A stretch of 64,000 nt of DNA, taken from assembly GCF_009759665.1 (NCBI RefSeq), contig NZ_WQNE01000023.1, positions 1-64,000 of the forward strand. The letters run 5' to 3'. The notes below the pieces were generated by a model. It saw only the letters and a program-made list of their open reading frames with translations. It was not told the DNA's origin and did not search any database. Source of the stretch: Bradyrhizobium cajani (GTDB lineage: Bacteria > Pseudomonadota > Alphaproteobacteria > Rhizobiales > Xanthobacteraceae). The translations under genes were made by a program, and so were the position numbers. Positions 29,379 to 39,463 of this stretch are shown in pieces; position 1 is the first letter of the stretch, and each line of letters begins with the position of its first letter.

Positions 29379-30991
29379 GGGCGGGCCACCGAGAACTGCA
29401 TGCGCTGGGGCGCGCGCGCGTCGCCCTCGCGGCAGATCGCGAGCACCTCGGACAGGACCGCGCGAGTGTCGCGCGGATCGATCACGCCGTCGTCGAGCAC
29501 GCGCGCACTGGTCGAGAACACATCCATCTGGCCGTCGAACACGCCGATGATCTGCGCCTTCATGGCATCGAGCTTGTCCTTCTCGACCGGCTTGCCGCGG
29601 CGCGCCGCGGCGGCCTCGGTCACGATCGCCATGGTTTCGGCGGCCTGCTCGCCGCCCATCACCGCCGTCTTGGCGTTGGGCCAGGAGAAGCAGAAGCGCG
29701 GGTGGAAGCCGCGCCCGCACATGCCGTAATTGCCGGCGCCGAAGGAGGCGCCGCAGTAGATGGTGATCTGCGGCACTGTCGCCGAGGTCACCGCCTGGAT
29801 CATCTTGGAGCCGTGCTTGATCATGCCGGCTTCTTCATAGGCCTTGCCGACCATGTAGCCGGTGGTGTTGTTCAGATAGAGCAGCGGCGTGCGGGTCTGG
29901 CAGCAGGCCTGGATGAAATGGGTCGCCTTGTTGGCGCCGGCCGGATCGAGCGGCCCGTTATTCGTGATGATGCCGATGGCCTGGCCTTCGATGCGGGCAT
30001 GGCCGCAGACGGTGGCGGGGCCGTAGTTCGGCGCCATCTCGGTGAAGTCCGAATCATCAATGATGCGCGCAATCACCTGCTTCATGTCCACGGGACGCTT
30101 GTGGTCCATCGGCATGATGCCGATCAGCTCGTCCTGATCGTAGCGCGGCGGCTTGAATTGCGGAGCGACCCTGCCCGGCCGCTCCCATTGCAGCGCCGCC
30201 ATGATCTCGCGCGCGATGCGCAACGCGTCGCGGTCATCCTCGGCAAGATAATCGCCAAGGCCGGAAATCTGCGTGTGCATCTCGGCACCGCCGAGCTCTT
30301 CCTCGGTCGCGACCTCGCCGGTTGCGGCCTTCAGCAACGGCGGGCCGGCGAGGAAGGCGCGGGTGCGGCCGCGCACCATGACGATGTAGTCGGACAGACC
30401 GGTCTGATAGGCGCCGCCCGCGGTGGACGAGCCGTGGGTCACGGTGACGACCGGAAGACCCGCCGCGGAGAGCCGCGCGAGATTGCGAAAGATGTTGCCG
30501 CCGCGGACAAAATCCTCGACGCGGTAGCGCAGGAGATTGGCGCCGGCACTCTCGACCAGCTGGACGTAGGGCAGCTTGTTCTCAAGCGCGAGCTCCTGCA
30601 CCCTCAGCGTCTTGTCGAGGCCGTAGGGCTGGAGCGCGCCGGCATCAATGCCGGCATCGTTGGCGCTGACCATGCAGCGGATACCCGAGACGAAGCCGAT
30701 GCCGGCAATGACGCCGCCGCCGGGCACGCTCTTGGTCGCATCCGGCACGTCGAACATGTACCCGGCGAGCGTCGACAGCTCGATGAAGGGCGCGCCGGGA
30801 TCGAGCACCAAGGCGACGCGCTCGCGCGGCAGCAACTGCCCGCGCTTGTGGAAGCGGTCTTTCGCGGCGGCGGACGCCGCCCGCGTGCGCTCTTCCAGCG
30901 CGCGCATGCGGTCGATCAGCGCAAGCATGCCGTCACGGTTGGCGTGGTAAGCGGCGCTGCCGGAGGAAATGGTGTTTTCGAGAATGGACAT
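29375..30991 (-). CDS. Acyl-CoA carboxylase beta subunit (carboxyltransferase), methylcrotonyl/geranyl type
   Basis: 538 residues from ATG 30991; the frame further upstream runs into a family C repeat and is rejected. The two crotonase-like halves are seen as ESAGANLLRYRVEDF plus GSSTAGGAYQTGLSDYIVMV in the first half, and NNTTGYMVGKAYEEAGMIKHG plus GASFGAGNYGMCGRGF in the second. These features and the length match the MccB/AtuC-like group rather than AccA/AccD. The natural acyl-CoA is not proven; a branched unsaturated acyl-CoA is the best guess, as isovaleryl-type dehydrogenases lie nearby. Confidence 0.88.
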   Translation of the reverse strand: MSILENTISSGSAAYHANRDGMLALIDRMRALEERTRAASAAAKDRFHKRGQLLPRERVALVLDPGAPFIELSTLAGYMFDVPDATKSVPGGGVIAGIGFVSGIRCMVSANDAGIDAGALQPYGLDKTLRVQELALENKLPYVQLVESAGANLLRYRVEDFVRGGNIFRNLARLSAAGLPVVTVTHGSSTAGGAYQTGLSDYIVMVRGRTRAFLAGPPLLKAATGEVATEEELGGAEMHTQISGLGDYLAEDDRDALRIAREIMAALQWERPGRVAPQFKPPRYDQDELIGIMPMDHKRPVDMKQVIARIIDDSDFTEMAPNYGPATVCGHARIEGQAIGIITNNGPLDPAGANKATHFIQACCQTRTPLLYLNNTTGYMVGKAYEEAGMIKHGSKMIQAVTSATVPQITIYCGASFGAGNYGMCGRGFHPRFCFSWPNAKTAVMGGEQAAETMAIVTEAAAARRGKPVEKDKLDAMKAQIIGVFDGQMDVFSTSARVLDDGVIDPRDTRAVLSEVLAICREGDARAPQRMQFSVARP

Positions 30992-31005
30992 GACTCTATC
31001 CTGCT

Positions 31006-31091
31006 CGTCATTGCGAGGAGCGAAGCGACGAAGCAATCCAGGCTGTTTCCGCGGAGAGATTCTGGATTGCTTCGCTTCGCTCGCAATGACG
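31006..31091. repeat. Family C palindromic repeat
   Basis: CGTCATTGCGAGGAGCGAAGCG...AAGCAATCCAG on the left, CTGGATTGCTTCGCTTCGCTCGCAATGACG on the right, separated by a short GC-rich linker. It lies directly upstream of the carboxyltransferase start and would be in its leader or promoter region. Confidence 0.85.
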
Positions 31092-31105
31092 GTTGAGGCG
31101 ATACC

Positions 31106-31972
31106 TTACCTGTTCGTCCCAAAGATCTTCCGCGCCTCGGCGGGACTCGCGATCTCGCGGCCCGCGCGCCGCGCGCAGGCGGCGACGGCTTCGATCAGCT
31201 GTCCGTTCGACGTCACCTTCTTGCCGTCGGCGAGATAGAAGGTGTCTTCGAGCCCGGTGCGTAAGTGGCCGCCGAGCTCGGCGCAGCGCTGGTGCAGCGG
31301 CCAGATCTCCTCGCGGCCGATCGCGGTGACCTGAAAGTGCGCCTCGGGACGCTTCAGCTTGATCAGGATCGGCAGCAGCTCCGGGTCCGACGGCATGCCG
31401 GAGGCGACGCCCATGACAAAATTGTATTCGAGCGGGCCCTTGTACATGCCGACCTGGTGGTACATGCCGACGCAGCGCACGATGCCGACGTCGAAGCACT
31501 CGAACTCGGGGATGGTGCCGACGGCGTTCATGACGTCGAGATAGTCTTTCACCTTCTCGACCGCGTTGTCGAACATCATCGGCGGCCAGGCCCAGGTGTT
31601 GTCGGCCTTGACCTTCAGATAATTCAGCGAGCCGGCGTTGCATGCCGCGATCTCGGGCTTCGTCTCACGAATACAGTCGAGCGCGCCAGAGTAGTTCGGC
31701 CCCGACACGCCCGAGGTGTGGTTGATGATGACGCCGGGGCAGGCCTCGCGGATCGCCTGCTGGATCTCCTTGCTGACGCTGACGTCCCAGGACGGCAGGT
31801 GTCCCTTGTTCGGCGCCTGCTGGCGCAGATGGATGTGCATGATGGAGGCGCCGGCATCGAACGCAGCCCTGGCCTCGCGCGCCATCTCTTCCGGCGTGAC
31901 CGGTACGTTGTGCTGCCTGGGATCGGTAAGCACGCCGTTCAGCGCGCAGGTGATGACGGCCTTGTCGCTCAT
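31106..31972 (-). CDS. BKACE family beta-keto acid cleavage enzyme (DUF849)
   Basis: 288 residues from ATG 31972; an in-frame GTG at 31990 has no better ribosome site. SDKAVITCALNGVLTDP is the family start. The zinc-binding pair is H46-x-H48 in SIMHIHLR, and INHTSGVSGP follows at about 92-101. BKACE enzymes condense a beta-keto acid with acetyl-CoA and cleave it to acetoacetate and a CoA ester; 3-keto-5-aminohexanoate is only the founding substrate. It sits just upstream of the acyl-CoA carboxylase genes on the same strand and could act in the same degradative route. Confidence 0.87.
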   Translation of the reverse strand: MSDKAVITCALNGVLTDPRQHNVPVTPEEMAREARAAFDAGASIMHIHLRQQAPNKGHLPSWDVSVSKEIQQAIREACPGVIINHTSGVSGPNYSGALDCIRETKPEIAACNAGSLNYLKVKADNTWAWPPMMFDNAVEKVKDYLDVMNAVGTIPEFECFDVGIVRCVGMYHQVGMYKGPLEYNFVMGVASGMPSDPELLPILIKLKRPEAHFQVTAIGREEIWPLHQRCAELGGHLRTGLEDTFYLADGKKVTSNGQLIEAVAACARRAGREIASPAEARKIFGTNR

Positions 31973-32070
31973 GCCTCGGATGTCTCGCACGTTGAGAATT
32001 CAACGCTTGCGATCATGTGACGCGCGACATGCGGCTTCTTGCGCGGAGAAGCTAGCGGAAAACTACGAAT

Positions 32071-32163
32071 CGTAGGGTGGGTTAGCCGAAGGCGTAACCC
32101 ACCAAAGTCTATCCCCGCGGATCCGGAAGTGGTGGATTACGCCTTCGGCTAATCCACCCTACG
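32071..32163. repeat. Family E palindromic repeat
   Basis: CGTAGGGTGGGTTAGCCGAAGG-type left arm and CCTTCGGCTAATCCACCCTACG-type right arm surround GCGTAACCCACCAAAG and GGTGGATTACG. It ends a few bases before the stop of the AraC gene. A second diverged copy is at 45848-45937. Confidence 0.85.
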
Positions 32164-32169
32164 ACGTGA

Positions 32170-32970
32170 TCAACTCGCCTCCGCAAGCCTCACCGTCTCG
32201 GTGCTGCGATAGATCGCAAGGTCGCGCGAGCCGACGAAGATCGCGCGCGGCTTCAAACCGTAGAAGCGGCGGATCGAGTGGCTGAAATGCGTCGAATCGG
32301 GATAACCGATGTCCTGCGCGAGATGGGCGAGGTTGAGGTCCTGGTTGGCGAAATGCAGCAGGTGCCGCGCACGCTTCCAGGCGCGGAAGGAGCGGAACGA
32401 GATGCCGGTCTCCTCCTTGAACAGATGCAGGAAGCGCGAGGCCGAGAGGCCGGCTTCGGCCGCGCAGGTATCCGCCGTCACCGGCTCGCCGGAAAAGCGC
32501 TCGATGCGCGCGACCGCGCGTGTCACACGGGGGTCGAGCACGCGGCGTGGCAGCGCCTCGCCGAAACACATCTCGTCGAATTCGGCGGTGGTGATGTCGC
32601 CATAGCGGCGCTGGCGCAGCAGCGCGTAAGCCGCGAGAATCTTGCGGGCGTAGACGGCCTTGTCCGGTCCGGTCAGCCGCTCGGCCAAGGCCTCCAGCAC
32701 GCCGTCCGGCATGCTCTCGGGTTCGAGCGTCACGCTGATTGCAGTGCGATAGTCGCTGGCGATCGAATGGCGCTGGTTCGGCAGGGTGACGAACAGCTCG
32801 CCGGAGGCAAAGACATCGTCGATTGTCAGGTGCAAATTGCCCTTCACCGCCACATAGACGTGACAGCAACCGGGCGTCCGCTTGCGGGGGCGGCCGAGCA
32901 GGCCGGCATAGAATACCCGCTCCGGCGTGATCAGCATCAGATGGTCGGATTCGCGACCCTTGTCTTCCAT
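32170..32970 (-). CDS. AraC family transcriptional regulator
   Basis: 266 residues from ATG 32970 with a GAGGAGGACC ribosome site; longer frames are rejected. The N-terminal half is a cupin-like sensor with YVAVKGNLHLTIDD. The C-terminal half has two helix-turn-helix motifs, the first around AAEAGLSASRFLHLFKEETG and the second around LAQDIGYPDSTHFSHSIRRFYG, the usual AraC signature. It lies in the catabolic island between the BKACE and GST genes and may regulate either side. The ligand is unknown. Confidence 0.88.
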   Translation of the reverse strand: MEDKGRESDHLMLITPERVFYAGLLGRPRKRTPGCCHVYVAVKGNLHLTIDDVFASGELFVTLPNQRHSIASDYRTAISVTLEPESMPDGVLEALAERLTGPDKAVYARKILAAYALLRQRRYGDITTAEFDEMCFGEALPRRVLDPRVTRAVARIERFSGEPVTADTCAAEAGLSASRFLHLFKEETGISFRSFRAWKRARHLLHFANQDLNLAHLAQDIGYPDSTHFSHSIRRFYGLKPRAIFVGSRDLAIYRSTETVRLAEAS

Positions 32971-33074
32971 TGGCGGTCCTCCTCGCGCGGCTCTCTGGCC
33001 GCTGCGAACGGACGTCACCTTAGCGGAAATCTGGGCGCTGTCACGACGCGATAGCGCTGTCATGGAAACACGGT

Positions 33075-33177
33075 CAGTCGTTCCGGGGCGGTCCGCAGGA
33101 CCGAACCCGGAACCTCGAAATTCTGAAGCGCGCAACTGCGCACCGTAGTCGACGCTTCGCATCGCCCCGGAATGACA
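33075..33177. repeat. Family B palindromic repeat, diverged
   Basis: GTCGTTCCGGGGCGGTCCGC on the left and GCATCGCCCCGGAATGAC on the right, with GGACCGAACCCGGAACCTCG between and an extra GCGCGCAACTGCGC hairpin. It lies upstream of the AraC gene and next to the end of the GST gene. Confidence 0.75.
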
Positions 33178-33184
33178 GCTTCGC

Positions 33185-33840
33185 TTACGCCCTCACGCGC
33201 GGCGCGACATTCTGCTCGACTCCTGCCTTCTGCTCCGCAGCAACGGCACGCTTGAAACCGTCCCGCTGCTGAAGTCGCGCCCAATAGGCTGCGACATTTG
33301 GCCCGAAATCCTTGGCGAGCCCGATATTGTCGGCGAGCCGGAGCGCATAGCCGATGACAATGTCAGCGGCCGTGAAGCGGCCGGCGCACAAGGTTTCGGC
33401 ATTCGCGGTCGCTGCCTCCACGGCGCGCAGCCGCCCCAGGAACCATTTTGCATAGTCGGTGGCGACCTGCGGATTGCGGCGCTCCTCCGGCTCGAGCTGG
33501 GTGTAGCGGAGCACCAGCGTCTGCGGGAAGGTTAATGTGGCGTCGCTGAAATACATCCAGTTCAGGAACGCGCCATAGGCGGGGTCTTCCGGCCCGACCA
33601 TCAGCGGCGTCGGGCCGTATGTGATGCCGAGATAGTGGCAGATGCCGGAGGACTCGGTCATCCGCGTCTCGCCATCGATCAGGAACGGGATGGTGCCGAG
33701 CGGATTGATGCCGAGATAATCCTTGGCAAAGACCCGCGGCGGGAACGGCAGCATCTTCAACTCATACGGCAGCCCCATCTCCTCCAGCATCCAGAGCGGG
33801 CGGAACGAGCGCGCGGCGTCGCAGTGATAGAGCGTGATCA

Positions 33841-33841
<1 letters not shown>
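33185..33841 (-). CDS. Glutathione S-transferase family protein
   Basis: 218 residues. The thioredoxin-fold N-terminal domain includes NPLGTIPFLIDGETRMTESSGICHYL, with the cis-proline (TIP) and the E-S glutathione-binding pair. The all-helical C-terminal domain has FTAADIVIGYALRLAD, the typical N-capping box (FTAADI). Its start overlaps the stop of the acyl-CoA dehydrogenase gene by one base, so it is probably translated from the same mRNA. Its role in the island could be detoxification or isomerisation with glutathione, but nothing is specific. Confidence 0.9.
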
Positions 33842-35004
<1,163 letters not shown>

Positions 35005-35017
35005 TGTCTCTCAGCCT

Positions 35018-35121
35018 CGTCATTCCGGGACGCGCCTCTTGGCGCGGGCCCGGAATCCATAACCACCATCGTGAGTATGGATTCCGGGCTCGCTCCGCTT
35101 CGCTCGCGCCCCGGAATGACG
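35018..35121. repeat. Family B palindromic repeat
   Basis: CGTCATTCCGGGACGCGCC at the left and GCGCCCCGGAATGACG at the right, with CCCGGAATCCATAACC and GTATGGATTCCGGGCTCGC pairing inside. It fills the gap between two acyl-CoA dehydrogenase genes. Confidence 0.85.
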
Positions 35122-35135
35122 CGAGGAGAGAGCTT

Positions 35136-36272
35136 TCACAACCCCATCTGCCGTGACGCCAAGTCCTTCATGATCTCCTCGGTGCCGCCGCCGATGGCGT
35201 TGACCTTGACCTCGCGATAGATGCGCTCGGCCTTGATGCCGCGCATGAAGCCGGCGCCGCCGAAGATCTGCACGGCTTCGGAGGCGCAAAACGCCATGGT
35301 CTGCGTCGCCTGGTTCTTCATCATGCAGATTTCGGCGACCGGGCTCTCACCCTGCTCGAGCCGCCAGGCCAGCATCTCCAACATCGCTTGCGATGCCGCG
35401 ACCTTCTGCGCCATGTCGACGATCTTGTGGCGGATCACCTGGTGCTGGGCGAGCGGCTTGCCAAAGGTCTTGCGCTCCTTGGCATAGGCAATCGCCTCGT
35501 CCAGACAAACGCGGGCGTAGGCGGTGCAGCTCGCCGCCATGCCCATGCGCTCGCTGTTGAAGTTCCGCATGATGATCTTGAAGCCCTGGCCTTCCTCGCC
35601 GATCAGATTCTCGGCGGGCACACGGCACGCGTCGAAATGCAGCGTCGCGGTGTCGGAGGCCCACCAGCCCATCTTCTTCAGCTTGGTGCGAGACAGGCCG
35701 GGCGTATCGCCCTCGATCAGGAGCAGGCTGACGCCGCCGGCCCCCTCGCCGCCCGTACGCACCGCAACGGTCAGATAATCGGCGCGCACGCCTGAGGTGA
35801 TGAAGGTCTTCTCTCCGCTCACGACGTAGTGATCACCATCGCGCCGCGCCCGCGTGCGCAGGTTCGCGACATCGGAACCGCCACCCGGCTCGGTGATCGC
35901 GAGCGCGGAGATTTTCTCGCCTGACAGCACCTGCGGCAGCACACGTGCCCTCACCTCGGGCCGTGCCGCGCGCGCGATCGGCGGCGAGCCGATGGTGTGG
36001 CTCATCAGGCTGGCGCTGATACCGCCGGCGCCGGCCTGCGCTAGCTCCTGACTAGCGACGATCTTCATGAACTGATCGGCGGCGATCCCGCCATATTCCT
36101 CGGGAAATCCCAACCCCAACAGCCCGATCTCGGCCGCCTTGCGATAGAGCGCGCGTGGGAATTCGCCGGCCTCGTCCCATTCATGGGCGAACGGGGCGAT
36201 CTCCTTCTCGACGAAGCGGCGCATGACGTCACGGAAGGCATCATGCTCGGCGGTATAGAACGGGCTCTTCAT
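35136..36272 (-). CDS. Acyl-CoA dehydrogenase (isovaleryl-type active site)
   Basis: 378 residues from ATG 36272; the frame upstream crosses the divergent promoter region and is rejected. ITEPGGGSDVANLRT and TFITSG are the flavin/substrate motifs. Like its neighbour it has IGGGTEE near the C-terminus in place of the medium-chain catalytic Glu, and E241 in NSERMGMA fits the isovaleryl-type base. The two enzymes share little sequence beyond motifs, so they probably act on different substrates or form different steps of one route. Confidence 0.9.
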   Translation of the reverse strand: MKSPFYTAEHDAFRDVMRRFVEKEIAPFAHEWDEAGEFPRALYRKAAEIGLLGLGFPEEYGGIAADQFMKIVASQELAQAGAGGISASLMSHTIGSPPIARAARPEVRARVLPQVLSGEKISALAITEPGGGSDVANLRTRARRDGDHYVVSGEKTFITSGVRADYLTVAVRTGGEGAGGVSLLLIEGDTPGLSRTKLKKMGWWASDTATLHFDACRVPAENLIGEEGQGFKIIMRNFNSERMGMAASCTAYARVCLDEAIAYAKERKTFGKPLAQHQVIRHKIVDMAQKVAASQAMLEMLAWRLEQGESPVAEICMMKNQATQTMAFCASEAVQIFGGAGFMRGIKAERIYREVKVNAIGGGTEEIMKDLASRQMGL

Positions 36273-36336
36273 CGCAGTCTCGCCTCGCGGACGGATTCGT
36301 CTCAGCCACCATGGCCGGAACATTGTTGGCCCACTT

Positions 36337-36372
36337 GCGCGGAGTGGCTGACCCGGACGGGCCACTCCGCGC
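36337..36372. promoter_or_regulatory. Perfect 11-bp inverted repeat in a divergent promoter region
   Basis: GCGCGGAGTGG (36337-36347) and CCACTCCGCGC (36362-36372) flank a 14-base spacer between the divergent acyl-CoA dehydrogenase (start 36272) and CoA ligase (start 36536). CCATGG palindromes lie symmetrically outside at 36309 and 36376. The symmetry suggests an operator serving both genes; an RNA hairpin is also possible. Confidence 0.4.
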
Positions 36373-36535
36373 AGACCATGGTCCAGCAACTCAACGCAAG
36401 ACGATTTTCGTCCGTCGCAGGCCAACTCCGGAACAAAAAAGCGACGCACAAACTCCGGCTGGCCCCAGGGCCACGCCGGGCATGGTGCACGACAACGAGG
36501 ATGTGGGCGGCGCAAGACCGCCGAGGGAGGAACTT

Positions 36536-38086
36536 TTGGCCGTTCGTTACTACGACTGGATCGCCCACCATGGCCGCCGTACGCCGAACAAGGTTGCGGT
36601 GATCGACCTCGCAAGCGAGCGCCGCTTCACCTATGCGCAGCTCGATGCCCGGGTCTCGCGCCTCGCCTCATTCCTGCGCCACACACTGAACGTCTCGCGC
36701 GGCGACCGCGTCGCGGTGCTTGCGCTGAACACGACCGATACGCTGGAGGTGCAGTTCGCCTGCGGCCGGTTAGGGGCCATCTTCGTGCCGCTGAACACCC
36801 GCCTCACCGTGCCCGAGCTCCAGTTCATTACAAGCGACTGCGCACCGAAGGTGATGATCCACGACACCGATCTCGCCGAGACGGCGCTTGCCGTCGCAAA
36901 GCTCTGCGGCGTTGCGACCAGCCTGCTGCTCGACCCAGGCGGTACCTATGAGGCCGGCATCGCCGCCGCAAAGCCGCTCGAGAAGATCGAAGAAGTCACG
37001 CTCGATGACGTCTCGACCATCATGTACACGTCCGGCACGACGGGTCATCCGAAGGGCGCGACCATCACCCATGGCATGACCTTCTGGAATTGCGTCAATC
37101 TCGGCGGCCCCGCCTGTATCGGGCCATCCTCGGTACTCCTGACCGTGCTGCCGCTGTTCCACACCGGCGGGCTGAATTGCTACACCAATCCGGTGCTGCA
37201 TGCCGGCGGCACCGTGATGATCATGCGCGCCTTCGATCCCGGCACGGCGCTCGGCCTGATCAACGATCCCGCGCAGGGCATCAACGTGTTTTTCGGCGTG
37301 CCCGCGATCTACCAGTTCATGGCGCAGCATCCAGCTTTCGCGACCACCGACCTCAGCCGGCTGATCGTCGGCGGTGTCGGCGGCGCGCCGATGCCGGTGC
37401 CGCTGCTCAAAGTCTGGGAGGCGCGCGGCGTCGCGCTCCAGCAGGGCTACGGCATGACCGAGACCTCGCCAGCCGTGCTGGTGCTCGACCGCGAGGATGC
37501 GGCGCGCAAGGCCGGCTCCGCCGGCAAGCCGGTGCTGCACACCGAGGTCCGCATCGTGCGGCCCGACGGCAGCGACGCCGATATCGGCGAGCTCGGTGAG
37601 CTCTGGGTCAAGGGCCCGAACATCACGCCGGGCTACTGGAACAGGCCGGAGGCGAACAAGACCTCCTTCACCGACGGCTGGCTGCACACCGGCGATGCGA
37701 CCCGCGTCGACGAGGAAGGCTTCTACTACATCGTCGACCGCTGGAAGGACATGTACATCTCCGGCGGCGAGAACGTCTATCCGGCCGAGGTCGAGAACGT
37801 CCTGCACCAGCTCAACGCCATCGCGGAAGCCGCCGTGATCGGCATTCCCGATTCGCAATGGGGCGAAGTGGGCCTTGCGATCGTCGCGATCAAGCCGGGG
37901 CAGAAGCTGACCGAGGCCGATGTCTTTGCGCATTGCGCGGCCAATCTCGCGCGCTTCAAATGTCCGCGCCAGATCCGCTTCGTCGATGCGCTGCCACGCA
38001 ACGCCACCGGCAAGATCCACAAGCCGACCTTGCGCAAGGATTTTTCGGTGACCTCCGAAGTCGACAAGAAGGTCGCCAACGCCTGA
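36536..38086 (+). CDS. Long-chain-type acyl-CoA synthetase (AMP-binding family)
   Basis: 516 residues from TTG 36536, which has a textbook GGGAGG five bases before it; an in-frame ATG at 36482 lacks this. TMYTSGTTGHPKGA is the phosphate loop, QQGYGMTETSP the adenine site, DGWLHTGD and RWKDMYISGGENVYPAEVE the hinge region, and NATGKIHK holds the catalytic lysine. It activates a fatty, branched or aromatic acid to the CoA thioester and would feed the dehydrogenases encoded divergently. A clear terminator follows directly. Confidence 0.9.
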   Translation: MAVRYYDWIAHHGRRTPNKVAVIDLASERRFTYAQLDARVSRLASFLRHTLNVSRGDRVAVLALNTTDTLEVQFACGRLGAIFVPLNTRLTVPELQFITSDCAPKVMIHDTDLAETALAVAKLCGVATSLLLDPGGTYEAGIAAAKPLEKIEEVTLDDVSTIMYTSGTTGHPKGATITHGMTFWNCVNLGGPACIGPSSVLLTVLPLFHTGGLNCYTNPVLHAGGTVMIMRAFDPGTALGLINDPAQGINVFFGVPAIYQFMAQHPAFATTDLSRLIVGGVGGAPMPVPLLKVWEARGVALQQGYGMTETSPAVLVLDREDAARKAGSAGKPVLHTEVRIVRPDGSDADIGELGELWVKGPNITPGYWNRPEANKTSFTDGWLHTGDATRVDEEGFYYIVDRWKDMYISGGENVYPAEVENVLHQLNAIAEAAVIGIPDSQWGEVGLAIVAIKPGQKLTEADVFAHCAANLARFKCPRQIRFVDALPRNATGKIHKPTLRKDFSVTSEVDKKVANA

Positions 38087-38089
38087 CCA

Positions 38090-38121
38090 AAGCGCCCCTC
38101 TCGCGGGCGCTTTTCTTTTTT
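38090..38121 (+). terminator. Rho-independent terminator after the CoA ligase
   Basis: Stem AAGCGCCC (38090-38097) pairs with GGGCGCTT (38105-38112) across a 7-base loop, followed by TTCTTTTTT. It lies three bases after the CoA ligase stop and 42 bases before the next gene. Confidence 0.9.
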
Positions 38122-38162
38122 GAAGTGCCTGCTCCACCCACAGGAAACCCCAAGGAATTGCC

Positions 38163-39386
38163 ATGAAGAACAAGAAACGCGCCCTGCTCGCCGCGGCAAC
38201 GGCCCTGACACTGCTTTCGGTCCAAGGCGCCTCTGCGCAGAAGAAATACGACACCGGCGCGAGCGATAGCGAGATCAGGATCGGCAATGTCGAGGCCTAT
38301 TCCGGCCCGGCCTCCGCCTACGGCATCATCGGCAAGACCGAGGAGGCCTATTTCAAGATGATCAACGACCAGGGCGGCATCAACGGCCGCAAGATCAACT
38401 GGATCTCCTATGACGACGGCTACTCGCCGCCCAAGACCGTGGAGCAGGTCCGCAAGCTGATCGAGAGCGACGAGGTATTCCTGGTCTTCAACGCGCTGGG
38501 CACCCCGACGCAGACCGCCGTGCAGAAATATCACAACACCAAGAAGGTGCCGCAGCTCTTTCTCGCCACCGGCGCCAGCAAATGGAACGACCCGAAGGGT
38601 TTTCCCTGGACCATGGGCTTCCAGCCGAGCTATCGGGTCGAGGCGCGGATCTTCGCGAAGTATATCCTGCAGGCGAAGCCCGATGCCAAGGTCGCGGTGT
38701 TCTATGCCAATGACGATTTCGGCAAGGACTACGTCGCCGGCATCAAGGAGATTTTTGGCGAAAAGGCAGCTTCGCTGATCGTCGCGGAAGAGAGTTACGA
38801 GACCACCGAGCCGTCGATCGATTCCCACATCGTCAAGCTGAAGGGCACCGGCGCCAACGTCTTCGTCAACATCTCGACACCGAAATTCGCGGCGCAGGCG
38901 ATCAAGAAGATCGCCGAGCTCGAGTGGAAGCCGATGCATGTGATGACCGACGTGTCGATTTCGATCGGCGCGGTGATGCAGCCGGCCGGCTTGCAGGCCT
39001 CCGAGGGCGTGCTGTCGGCGACCTATCTGAAGGACGCGTCCGACCCGCAATGGAAGGACGACGAAGGCATGAAGAAATTCATGGCCTTCATCGACAAGTA
39101 CATGCCGGGCGCCAACGTCTCCGACACCAACCTTGTCTACGGCTACTCCGCCGCGCAGACCCTGGTCCAGACCTTGAAGCAGTGCGGCGACGAGCTGACG
39201 CGGGAGAACGTGATGAAGCAGGCCGCGAGCCTGAAGGACTTTGCGCCCGATACGCTGATTCCCGGCATCAAGATCAACACCGGCGCCAACGATTTCGCTC
39301 CGATCGAGCAACTCAAGATGATCCGGTTCAAGGCCGGTCAATGGGAGCTGTTCGGCGATATCATCAGCGCCGAAACCGGTGGCTAG
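38163..39386 (+). CDS. Branched-chain amino acid-type ABC transporter substrate-binding protein
   Basis: 407 residues with a signal peptide ending GASAQKKYD. SEIRIGNVEAYSGPASAYG is the typical LivJ-family start, and YDDGYSPPKTVEQVRKLIE follows. No permease or ATPase is near, so it is a second orphan receptor in this window. Placed just after a CoA ligase and beside two dehydrogenases, it likely captures the carboxylate they degrade. An AAGGAATTGCC ribosome site precedes the ATG, and the terminator upstream separates it from the CoA ligase transcript. Confidence 0.88.
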   Translation: MKNKKRALLAAATALTLLSVQGASAQKKYDTGASDSEIRIGNVEAYSGPASAYGIIGKTEEAYFKMINDQGGINGRKINWISYDDGYSPPKTVEQVRKLIESDEVFLVFNALGTPTQTAVQKYHNTKKVPQLFLATGASKWNDPKGFPWTMGFQPSYRVEARIFAKYILQAKPDAKVAVFYANDDFGKDYVAGIKEIFGEKAASLIVAEESYETTEPSIDSHIVKLKGTGANVFVNISTPKFAAQAIKKIAELEWKPMHVMTDVSISIGAVMQPAGLQASEGVLSATYLKDASDPQWKDDEGMKKFMAFIDKYMPGANVSDTNLVYGYSAAQTLVQTLKQCGDELTRENVMKQAASLKDFAPDTLIPGIKINTGANDFAPIEQLKMIRFKAGQWELFGDIISAETGG

Positions 39387-39421
39387 CTCTTCGCGCATGT
39401 CCTTGTCCAAGCATCGGAGCC

Positions 39422-39457
39422 GCTCCTTGCAGGGGAGGCTCCGCGCCAGCAAGGAGC
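39422..39457. other. Hairpin between convergent genes
   Basis: GCTCCTTGC (39422-39430) and GCAAGGAGC (39449-39457) form a 9-bp stem with an 18-base loop, itself containing GGAGGCTCC. It lies between the convergent binding protein and XRE genes. There is no T-run, so a factor-independent terminator is doubtful. Confidence 0.45.
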
Positions 39458-39463
39458 CCGGGC

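Noticed and set aside
31972..31990. GTG at 31990 as start of the BKACE gene
   Set aside because: No ribosome site, and the family normally begins near SDKAVITCA, which the ATG at 31972 gives.
39422..39457. Rho-independent terminator between the binding protein and XRE genes
   Set aside because: Good stem but long loop and no T-run in either direction.
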